Origin: Flavobacteriia bacterium
GTDB taxonomy: Bacteria; Bacteroidota; Bacteroidia; Flavobacteriales_D; Crocinitomicaceae
Length of the DNA: 40,734 bases
Assembly: GCA_016178305.1 (NCBI GenBank)
Contig: JACOTM010000038.1
Location: forward strand, 1-40,734
Reading direction: 5' to 3'
Positions 34,148 through 40,734 of this stretch are shown here, in pieces. Each line of letters begins with the position of its first letter. Positions within the stretch are counted from its first letter, which is position 1. The notes beneath the pieces are model-generated. The model saw nothing but the letters and a program-made list of their open reading frames with translations, was not told the DNA's origin and searched no databases. Made by a program: the position numbers and the translations under genes.

Positions 34148-36751
34148 TTAATTTGTGAAAATATAATTCGTTATTTTTTTAATTTTATCGTATAAATCTT
34201 TTTGGTTAAAAGGTTTTGTTACGAAATCATTCATGCCCAATGACAAACATTTATTTTTTTCTCCCTCTAATGCATGTGCCGTTAATGCTATAATTGGAAT
34301 GTTTGATTTGGGAACAGCTAAATTATTGCGTATAAAAACAGTCGCATCGTAACCATCCATCACCGGCATTTGCATATCCATCAGCACAATATCATATTCG
34401 TTATTAATCAATTTTTCAATAGCAATTTTACCATTATCAGCTATGTCTAAAATACATTCCCATTTTTTAAACACTTTTTTCGCTAATAATTGATTCATTG
34501 AATTATCCTCAGCTAATAGTACTTTTAAATTTTTTAATTCTGAAAATTCATCCAAGCCATTTTTTGTATTTTCACTTTTTTCATTTTTTTCTTCTTCAGT
34601 TTTTTTCATCGTTAATATGATTGTGAAGCAAGTTCCTACACCTTCTTCACTTTCAACAAAAACAGTTCCTCCTTGTAATTCAACCAATTGTTTTACGATG
34701 GTTAAACCTAAACCTGTTCCCCCATATTTTCGTGTCGTTTCATTCGTCGCTTGGGTAAAGCTTTCAAATATTTGGTCTGTTTTTTCTTTTGGAATTCCAA
34801 TTCCAGTATCGATAACTTTAAAACCTATCTTATAATTATCATCCCTTTTTTCGAGTAGGTGAACATTAATTTCGATACGTCCTTTTTCTGTAAACTTAAT
34901 AGAGTTACTCATTAAATTTATCAGTACTTGTCTCAAACGGTGACTATCTCCCATTAAACCGATTGGTAAATTTTCATCTATTTTAGCAAGTAATTCAACC
35001 TCTTTTTTAGTTGAGTATGTAAAGATTTTTAATACACCTTCAACTGTTTCTTTTAAATTGAAAGGAGCATTTTCAAAAACAATTTTTCCAGATTCAATTT
35101 TTGAGAAATCTAAAATGTCATTGATAATCGATAATAAATTTTCTGCGGATATTTTAATTGCATTGAAACAATCTTTTTGCTCAACATTTAACGTTGTATT
35201 GGTCAATAATTCCGTCATCCCGATAATGGCATTCATAGGTGTTCGAATTTCATGACTCATGTTAGCTAAAAATTGCTCTTTCACAATTTTTGCGTTTTCT
35301 GCAATTTCTTTTTCTTTAATCAATTGATCTTCATGTTGTTTTCTTTCGGTGACATCGCGACCAACCATTTGAAAACCTGCAACTTTTCCGTTTTCAAATA
35401 TGAGGGTTGACTTTAAACCCATCCAAAATTCATCATGGTCAATACTTTTAGCAATAAATTCTACGTAACTAACTTTTCGGTTGTTAATTAATTGATCTCT
35501 AAAATGTTTCATAACACTTTTTTGAAAATCTTTGTGGATTAATATTGAAAAATGCTGTCCGATAAAATCTGTTTCAACACCTTTAAATAATCGATATGCA
35601 ATAGGATTCATGAATTCTATGATACCATCATCGCTCATTCTATAGATGATGTCACTTGCTTGTTCTACTATTTGACGATATCGTCTTTCGTTTTCTTTGA
35701 TGACCCAATCGGATTGTTTTTTTAGTATAAATTGATGAATTTGATCATTGATTACAACTAACGAATTGACTAAATCTTCATCGCTTTTTTCAATTTGATT
35801 ACTGAAAAATTCTAAAACACCTAATAAAACACCATTGTTTCCAACAGGGAAGACAATATGGTAATCAAGGTTTTTGATAGTAGTTAATTCTTGAAAATCT
35901 CCAATTATATCTGCTGAATAAAGCATTTTTTCAGAACAACTTCTATTTTCTTTAATTACTTTTTCTATTAATGTTTCATTAATAGTGTATTTTTGACTTA
36001 AAATCCATTTTTCAAAGTCAGTTTGCGCTATCTTTTCATTTTGCCAGTAAGAAAAGCATTTCAAAGAAAATACATTTTCAGTTGCTGCATCTGACTTTTC
36101 TTTTCTTCTTAAAAATTCAAAATTTGAAGACATCCAAAAAATTCCACATTTCCAATCTAATAATTCACATATTATCTTGATAATTTCTCGTATTGCTACT
36201 TCAAAATCATTGGCATTGGCTAATACTTTTGAGATTAAAAATTGAATTGAATTTAAGCGCTCTTTTTTTTCTATTTCTTCTTTTTGCTGATTTACTTTTT
36301 TCAACCTTCCTGCTACATCTAACATCATTAGTTTGTGAGATCTCATTACATGTAACATGTCTGGTGTTTTGTCATGAAAAGCAAAATCGGCCATATTTAA
36401 TCCCATTTTTTCAATGGATTCGATATCTCGTGTATAAGGAGTGCCAAGGAAAAACAATCTTTTTTCTTTTTTTAAAATAATAATTTGTTCTTTAAATAAT
36501 GATTTATCTTCTAAAGATTCGAGAACAACATCTTGATTTATGAAACTAGCAATTGCTTCAAAATGTATGTCTTCTATGTTTGGCTTATTGAATTTGAATA
36601 CCTCTGTTAATTTTTTACCTTCGATTAAAGGGAATAGTTTTTTTAGACTTTTTCCCACATGAGAAATTGTTAATGAATGATCCACTTCTATATAAAAAGG
36701 GAATATCGATTCTAATTCGTTTTGTTCCAAGTTAAAAAAAGAATAACTCAT
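34148..36751 (-). CDS. Hybrid histidine kinase with N-terminal HNOBA domain
   Basis: A cytoplasmic 867-residue sensor kinase without membrane segments. Residues about 10-165 match the haem-NO-binding-associated (HNOBA) domain of soluble guanylate cyclases: FPFYIEVDHSLTISHVGKSL, then LFKEQIIILKKEKRLFFLG, and GLNMADFAFHDKTPDML, followed by the signalling helix VAGRLKKVNQQKEEIEKKE. Next come a GAF-like region (about 180-345), a PAS domain (about 355-470, ending VGRDVTERKQ), HisKA with His500 in MSHEIRTPMNAIIG, a HATPase domain (DTGIGIP, GGTGLGLTIVKQL) and a C-terminal receiver with Asp792 (LMDMQMPVMDG). HNOBA normally works with an H-NOX haem sensor, but none is encoded here. A V4R protein is encoded upstream on the same strand, separated by a terminator. 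No output regulator is adjacent. Confidence 0.92.
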   Translation of the reverse strand: MSYSFFNLEQNELESIFPFYIEVDHSLTISHVGKSLKKLFPLIEGKKLTEVFKFNKPNIEDIHFEAIASFINQDVVLESLEDKSLFKEQIIILKKEKRLFFLGTPYTRDIESIEKMGLNMADFAFHDKTPDMLHVMRSHKLMMLDVAGRLKKVNQQKEEIEKKERLNSIQFLISKVLANANDFEVAIREIIKIICELLDWKCGIFWMSSNFEFLRRKEKSDAATENVFSLKCFSYWQNEKIAQTDFEKWILSQKYTINETLIEKVIKENRSCSEKMLYSADIIGDFQELTTIKNLDYHIVFPVGNNGVLLGVLEFFSNQIEKSDEDLVNSLVVINDQIHQFILKKQSDWVIKENERRYRQIVEQASDIIYRMSDDGIIEFMNPIAYRLFKGVETDFIGQHFSILIHKDFQKSVMKHFRDQLINNRKVSYVEFIAKSIDHDEFWMGLKSTLIFENGKVAGFQMVGRDVTERKQHEDQLIKEKEIAENAKIVKEQFLANMSHEIRTPMNAIIGMTELLTNTTLNVEQKDCFNAIKISAENLLSIINDILDFSKIESGKIVFENAPFNLKETVEGVLKIFTYSTKKEVELLAKIDENLPIGLMGDSHRLRQVLINLMSNSIKFTEKGRIEINVHLLEKRDDNYKIGFKVIDTGIGIPKEKTDQIFESFTQATNETTRKYGGTGLGLTIVKQLVELQGGTVFVESEEGVGTCFTIILTMKKTEEEKNEKSENTKNGLDEFSELKNLKVLLAEDNSMNQLLAKKVFKKWECILDIADNGKIAIEKLINNEYDIVLMDMQMPVMDGYDATVFIRNNLAVPKSNIPIIALTAHALEGEKNKCLSLGMNDFVTKPFNQKDLYDKIKKITNYIFTN

Positions 36752-37102
36752 CCTTCATAATTTTAAAAATTTATGCCTCACAAAAACAATAAATATACGT
36801 TCTGTGTAAAAGTGCTATTGTAAGATGAAAATTAAAATATTAGCGATCTCAATCCATCTTTTTACATTCTTCAATAGGATTAGTTTAACAGAAGATATAT
36901 GTATGAATATACAAATTTTGGATTAGGAAACAAAGAAAATCAACAAAAAAAGTAAAAATAGTTTCAACTGATTGTTTTATCTAATTCGTAAATTTGGAGC
37001 TCATCTTTTTTGTATGTTTTTTTTAAAAAGATTACGAAAAAATCCTAACACAATGTTTAAATTGCATTAGGATTTTAGGATTGAATTTTTTGAAAGATTT
37101 AT
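36752..37102. other. Intergenic region between the V4R gene and the hybrid kinase
   Basis: 351 bases without a gene. It holds the V4R terminator (37033-37076) and must contain the promoter of the hybrid kinase. The closest -7 match on the minus strand is TATATTTA, about 60 bases before the kinase start, and it has no -33 partner. I see no operator-like palindrome besides the terminator. Confidence 0.5.
37033..37076 (-). terminator. Terminator after the V4R gene
   Basis: Arms AAAATCCTAA (37039-37048) and TTAGGATTTT (37067-37076) pair perfectly, with an inner CAAT/ATTG stem separated by a small CA/CA mismatch and a 6-base loop. On the minus strand the stem is followed by a T-run. Confidence 0.75.
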
Positions 37103-38536
37103 TTATTCATATACAATTCGAACCTCTCCATTCAAATTGTTTGTAATAGTTGCTTTTAGCATCTCTTTCAAAAAATTAATAATTGAATGGCTTAAAATAT
37201 TTTCTTCATTACTAGTTGTAAATAAGTTGTTTAAGTCTGTTTTATTTGTGTCTGTTATTGAAATTTGATAGCCCTCATTCGAATCTTCAAATGCAATATG
37301 GATATCCGCTGAATCATCACTATTAATCATTTCTTTTTTCAAATTTAAAATGATTTCATAAATCATCAATCCAGATAAAATAGCTTTATCTACGGGAAAA
37401 TGACTCACTTCAAATCCATTAACTTCAACAGTGATAGGTGTAGATTTTGAAAATAATTCATCTGCTAACTTGATGATTGATTTGAAATAATTTGCTAATG
37501 CTATTCTTTTATTGTCCTTCGCTACATTGTTTTTTTCACGTGCTAGCATTACAATTTTTGTACGAAGAACGCCTTGTTTTAATTTTTCTTTGGTTTGTTC
37601 TTCTGTAGATGAATGTAAATATTGAAAATTCATTAATTCTGTGATAATTTTCATTTCATATTCTATCCGCTCATTGATTTCATTAATTACTTCATCTTTT
37701 TCTTTTAACATTCGAAATAATTTTTCTTCTTCTTTTTTTCGTTCAAAAAAGGTAGGAATTTCCTCTTTTAAATAAGATTTATTATCAATTGATTCTCCAA
37801 TTAAATATTCTTCAATACGATGCGGAGGAGCCATAATAAAAGTACAGTTTGCATCTCCTTTTGCACGACAGCTAATTTCTACAGCTGTTAATGGAATACC
37901 AAAACTTTCTTCGCACCAACCAGATGAATAACCAGCATTCATTATGCAAACTGGCGTATCAGATTTCATAGATTTACTAATCCAAGATTCTGACTCAAAA
38001 GAATAAGGATGATGGTATTTCAAAAAGTAATTATCATCCGGAGATGGATTGCTTTCGGGTAAAATATCTACAAAAGCCCAACCTGTATAGGCAAAATGAA
38101 TCGGTCCAGCAGAAAGTTTAGCGATTGGATCTTCAACCTTCATTTTTTTATGAAAGTTTTTGGCATCCTCTCCACCCATAACGTGAGAAATATCAAATAA
38201 AAAGTTTCGGCCAATTGAAGCTGCCATTTTTTCACCTTTATTTTCGTATAAAACTTTCATTCGATTCATAAAATCGACAGATAAAGATGATGCACGCATT
38301 AAAACGTAACGCTCATCTCCAATTTCAATTTTTCCATTTGATGGATTGGCAATAATTTTATCAAAATACTCCGCAACCAAATCTTCAGCTTTATCAAATA
38401 AAGGTTGAATTTCACTAGGAACCTTTACGGTTTTACCATCAGCTTTAAATGGATGTGAAAGCATTTTTAAATCATCTAATTCTTTTTTTAAATTAGCGAT
38501 TTCTGCCAATAAGTCTTTATTAGTATCTTTTTCCAT
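37103..38536 (-). CDS. V4R-domain protein with a degenerate histidine kinase-like C-terminus
   Basis: A 477-residue cytoplasmic protein. After a short coiled coil and HPFKADGKTVKVPSEI, residues 75-235 look like the XylR_N/V4R ligand-binding region. VLMRASSLSVDFMNRMK, FDISHVMGGEDAKNFHKKM and GPIHFAYTGWAFVDIL lead to the V4R core, where YSSGWCEESFG, CRAKGDANC and Cys208, Cys223 and Cys231 are the expected metal-site cysteines. V4R domains in XylR/DmpR bind aromatic effectors. The C-terminal half resembles HisKA_2-type kinases in spacing (EINERIEYEMKIITELMNFQ), but the phospho-acceptor His is absent and the ATP-binding N and G boxes are not recognisable, so it is probably a pseudokinase. It has its own terminator, 351 bases before the HNOBA kinase on the same strand. 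Confidence 0.82.
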   Translation of the reverse strand: MEKDTNKDLLAEIANLKKELDDLKMLSHPFKADGKTVKVPSEIQPLFDKAEDLVAEYFDKIIANPSNGKIEIGDERYVLMRASSLSVDFMNRMKVLYENKGEKMAASIGRNFLFDISHVMGGEDAKNFHKKMKVEDPIAKLSAGPIHFAYTGWAFVDILPESNPSPDDNYFLKYHHPYSFESESWISKSMKSDTPVCIMNAGYSSGWCEESFGIPLTAVEISCRAKGDANCTFIMAPPHRIEEYLIGESIDNKSYLKEEIPTFFERKKEEEKLFRMLKEKDEVINEINERIEYEMKIITELMNFQYLHSSTEEQTKEKLKQGVLRTKIVMLAREKNNVAKDNKRIALANYFKSIIKLADELFSKSTPITVEVNGFEVSHFPVDKAILSGLMIYEIILNLKKEMINSDDSADIHIAFEDSNEGYQISITDTNKTDLNNLFTTSNEENILSHSIINFLKEMLKATITNNLNGEVRIVYE

Positions 38537-38686
38537 GATGAATAGTGTTTATAAATAGTGTTAACTTTATATTCGAAATATACAAAAAAAACTTAAACGA
38601 TAAAATTAATTATAAGCACCGTGGTATGTATTTTCAATCTAAATTGTTTCAATTCATGATGCTGTTTACCATTTATCAAATTTAAG

Positions 38687-38716
38687 TTGATTAAACTATT
38701 ATTTCTCTTAAATTTG
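38687..38716 (+). promoter_or_regulatory. Promoter of the glutathione peroxidase gene
   Basis: TTG (38687-38689), 19-base spacer, TAAATTTG (38709-38716). Both match the Bacteroidota consensus; the -7 box ends 17 bases before the ATG. Confidence 0.7.
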
Positions 38717-38733
38717 AATCAAATAATACAATT

Positions 38734-39273
38734 ATGAAATTTCTATTTTTAGTATCAATTATATTACTGACAGCTATGACTACGGAGCAAAAAAAATCAA
38801 TACATACTTACAACGTAAAAGATATTTCGGGCAAAGATTTTGATTTTGCTACTTTAAAAGGGAAGAAAATAATGGTTGTGAATACAGCTTCAAAGTGCGG
38901 TTTGACACCTCAATACAAACAGCTGGAAGCAATTTATCAAAAATACAAAGATCAAAATTTTGTAATTGTTGGGTTTCCTTCAAATGATTTCATGCAGCAA
39001 GAACCGGGATCAAACGAAGAAATTGTTGAATTTTGCCAAAAAAATTATGGTGTGAGTTTTCTTATGATGGACAAAGTTGTTGTCAAAGGGAAAGATAAAT
39101 GTGAAATTTATAAATTTCTTACACAAAAATCATTGAATGGTTTAGAAGATAATTCTGTAAAATGGAACTTTCAAAAATATTTAATCGACGAAAATGGTTT
39201 TTTAATGAAAGTAATAGCTCCTACAATTGAGCCAGATGCGAAAGAAATTACAGATTGGATTGAAGGAAAGTGA
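38734..39273 (+). CDS. Exported glutathione peroxidase family protein
   Basis: A 179-residue thiol peroxidase of the glutathione peroxidase family (Cys form; bacterial members usually use thioredoxin). The N-terminus MKFLFLVSIILLTAMT is a signal peptide, so the enzyme is exported to the periplasm. The domain shows VVNTASKCGLTPQY with peroxidatic Cys55, the motif FPSNDFMQQEPGSNEEI with the catalytic Gln, FCQKNYGVSF with the likely resolving Cys, and the Trp-Asn pair in VKWNFQKYLID. All four positions of the Cys-Gln-Trp-Asn site are present. It is convergent with the glycosyltransferase gene, with only 19 bases between the stops, and has a strong promoter of its own. Confidence 0.94.
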   Translation: MKFLFLVSIILLTAMTTEQKKSIHTYNVKDISGKDFDFATLKGKKIMVVNTASKCGLTPQYKQLEAIYQKYKDQNFVIVGFPSNDFMQQEPGSNEEIVEFCQKNYGVSFLMMDKVVVKGKDKCEIYKFLTQKSLNGLEDNSVKWNFQKYLIDENGFLMKVIAPTIEPDAKEITDWIEGK

Positions 39274-39292
39274 AAAAAGATAGAATAACAAC

Positions 39293-40540
39293 TTAACTTT
39301 TATTTTTTTCCATTATCCATTTGGATAAATATTTAGTACTGGCTAGGGTGTGGTGCATTAACAATTGCCCAATAAAATTTGATTCTCTTCGGATGACTTT
39401 ATTTTTGATAATCTCAGATAGAAAAGAGTTGAAGCTTGGAATAAGTGTATCTATATTGAATCGATTGTTAATAATTTCAAATCCATTCTGTTGCGCTTTT
39501 TTCCATTTTTCTTCATTTGTATATAAAGTGTAAGCAGCATTGATTAATTCATGATAGTCATCGCTAATTCCCCCATTCCAAGGATAATTGCCATTCATAC
39601 CTTCTGAACCGATTGATGTTGTGATTGAGGGAGTTCCATAGAGCATTGCTTCAGCTAATTTCCCTTTCAATCCTGCTCCAAATCTCAAAGGTGCAATTAA
39701 TATTTTCGCATTTGAAATTATTTCTTGTGCATTTTCTGCTCGACCCAGACAAAAAAAGCGTTCTTTTGGATTGTTTAACTGAAGGACTTTTGGAGAAGAA
39801 TAAGCACCAAATATTTGTAAATTAGTATTGGGAAGTAGTTTGGAAAGTTTAGGCCAAATTTCTTTTTTTAAATATAAAACGGCATCCCAGTTGGGTTCAT
39901 GGTAAAAATTCCCAATAAAAACGAGATGTTTTCGCTCTTCAAAAGTTTTTAACTTTGTTGTCTCATTGACTGATATAGCAGGAAACATAAAAGGTAAATA
40001 ATACAAGAGCGATTCATCAATTTTGAAATGATTTTTTAATATTTCCATTTCAAACTCTGAAATAATTAAGGAGCAATCACTTCTCAGAATACTAGCAATT
40101 TCTCGTTTTGCAATTTCAGAATTTAAATCTTTGAATGTAAATTCTCTCTTTTCTTTGAATGCCAATTGTCTTGCTGCTCGTAAACAATGCAAGTCCTCGG
40201 TATCAATTATTCGAAGGGCATTTGGACAATGTTCAGCTACTCTCCAGCCGTATTGTTCTTCAATCATAAAACGATCAAAAAGAACGACTGAAGGATTGAT
40301 TTCTTTTACAAAATCATTGAAATGATCATTGTTTAATTGGATGAGTTGTTTTTTGATATTTAAATTTTCCAGCGGAAAAGAAAAAGTGCTTTCAGATGCA
40401 GAGCATGCAAAAATAATTTCGAAATCTAAATTTTTAAAAATAGAAATTAAGTTAAGCATTCGCCATCCAGCAGCGGAAGAATTTGGCTCCGGCCAAACAG
40501 TACCTATTATTAATAATTTTTGAGATCTGTTTTTTGTCAT
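39293..40540 (-). CDS. Glycosyltransferase, GT4-like
   Basis: A 415-residue GT-B fold glycosyltransferase. The N-terminal domain starts KLLIIGTVWPEPNSSAAGWRM, the usual nucleotide-sugar transferase opening with a glycine loop. The C-terminal domain shows HLVFIGNFYHEPNWDAVLYL, NLQIFGAYSSPKVL, ISNAKILIAPLRFGAGLKGK and the E-x7-E-like region LAEAMLYGTPSITTSIGSEGM typical of GT4 enzymes. No membrane segment is visible, so it is probably cytoplasmic. Substrate unknown; no sugar gene cluster is adjacent. A transposase element begins close to its 5' end, but the -7 promoter box is still intact. Confidence 0.87.
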   Translation of the reverse strand: MTKNRSQKLLIIGTVWPEPNSSAAGWRMLNLISIFKNLDFEIIFACSASESTFSFPLENLNIKKQLIQLNNDHFNDFVKEINPSVVLFDRFMIEEQYGWRVAEHCPNALRIIDTEDLHCLRAARQLAFKEKREFTFKDLNSEIAKREIASILRSDCSLIISEFEMEILKNHFKIDESLLYYLPFMFPAISVNETTKLKTFEERKHLVFIGNFYHEPNWDAVLYLKKEIWPKLSKLLPNTNLQIFGAYSSPKVLQLNNPKERFFCLGRAENAQEIISNAKILIAPLRFGAGLKGKLAEAMLYGTPSITTSIGSEGMNGNYPWNGGISDDYHELINAAYTLYTNEEKWKKAQQNGFEIINNRFNIDTLIPSFNSFLSEIIKNKVIRRESNFIGQLLMHHTLASTKYLSKWIMEKNKS

Positions 40541-40550
40541 TTTGTAACTA

Positions 40551-40558
40551 CAAAGATA
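40551..40558 (-). promoter_or_regulatory. -7 box for the glycosyltransferase gene
   Basis: TATCTTTG on the minus strand is an exact TAnnTTTG match, 10 bases before the ATG. Only about 68 bases separate it from the transposase stop, so the -33 region lies close to the likely insertion-sequence end. Confidence 0.55.
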
Positions 40559-40625
40559 CAGTTTAATCTAAAAATAGGAAGGACGATGGTTTTAAATGGG
40601 TTAAAATTATTTTGAGGTGCTGAGC

Positions 40626-40734
40626 TTAAATAATTATTGCAATCCTATAATGAAAAAAGTCCAAATCTCTTGATCCTTTATTTTGTCTAATAGCATCTTT
40701 AATTTTAGCATTAACACTTTCGGCTATAGCATTC
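40626..40734 (-). CDS. ISL3-like transposase, C-terminal fragment cut by the window edge
   Basis: A minus-strand frame entering from the window edge gives 35 residues (NAIAESVNAKIKDAIRQNKG through DLDFFHYRIAIII) and stops at 40626. The N-A-x-A-E-S-x-N-A-K-I start and R-D-x-D-F-F-x-Y-R end are the C-terminal catalytic Glu region of ISL3-family (DDE_Tnp_ISL3) transposases. The fragment is in frame to its stop. The terminal inverted repeat probably lies between 40575 and 40600, where GGACGATGG is followed by TTTTAAATGGG, but the matching end is outside the window, so this cannot be confirmed. Confidence 0.78.
   Translation of the reverse strand, partial: NAIAESVNAKIKDAIRQNKGSRDLDFFHYRIAIII

Noticed and set aside
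34148-38536. V4R gene and hybrid kinase as one operon
   Set aside because: A clear minus-strand terminator and 351 bases lie between them, so they are probably separate transcripts even if they work together.
40626-40700. Frameshift in the right-edge transposase fragment
   Set aside because: On recount, the T-run in the F-F codons has six T, which keeps the frame through HYRIAIII to the stop, so the fragment is intact.

Overview
The window looks like Bacteroidota chromosome, most likely class Flavobacteriia. It is AT-rich, genes start without obvious Shine-Dalgarno sequences, and many starts are preceded by the Bacteroidota promoter -7 box TAnnTTTG. The gene families fit as well: a DUF4249/TonB-dependent receptor pair, a DUF2147 protein, a patatin with an outer-membrane barrel, and many secreted TPR and lipoproteins. 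I cannot name a genus. Both edges cut through transposase genes (an IS4-like N-terminus at the left, an ISL3-like C-terminus at the right), so the window may be one assembly contig bounded by repeated insertion sequences.

Layout. 1-4.6 kb: transposase fragment, a gene-poor stretch, an rRNA methyltransferase divergent from an outer-membrane patatin, and a DUF2147 protein. 4.8-11 kb: gyrB, a UPF1-like helicase, a small phosphatase and two secreted proteins. 11-14.4 kb: dihydrolipoyl dehydrogenase, a GxxExxY nuclease-like gene followed by two copies of a CACAGAG/CTCTGTG palindrome, and a sigma-54 activator without a DNA-binding domain. 14.4-17.5 kb: a DUF4249 lipoprotein and its TonB-dependent receptor, which is broken by an out-of-frame deletion. 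17.7-20.4 kb: paaABCD, the phenylacetyl-CoA epoxidase, without the reductase paaE. 20.5-24.6 kb: TPR protein, FKBP isomerase, small lipoprotein and a phospholipase D-like protein. 24.8-28.7 kb: one very large gene joining a DyP-type haem peroxidase domain to a glycyl radical enzyme. 28.8-34 kb: proline catabolism dehydrogenase, TPR membrane protein, apaG, a half-size DEAD-box protein and an OmpA protein. 34-38.5 kb: a hybrid histidine kinase starting with a haem-NO-binding-associated (HNOBA) domain and, upstream on the same strand, a V4R-domain pseudokinase. 38.7-40.7 kb: exported glutathione peroxidase, glycosyltransferase and the second transposase end.

The most notable object is the DyP-glycyl radical enzyme fusion. 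Glycyl radical enzymes are normally oxygen-sensitive and need a radical-SAM activase, yet none is encoded here. The peroxidase half keeps its proximal haem histidine but appears to have lost the distal aspartate. A second theme is short intergenic palindromes built from 7-8 base units at several loci (next to the GxxExxY gene, after the sigma-54 activator, and between paa genes). A third is a sensory pair that has HNOBA and V4R domains but no H-NOX protein in the window.
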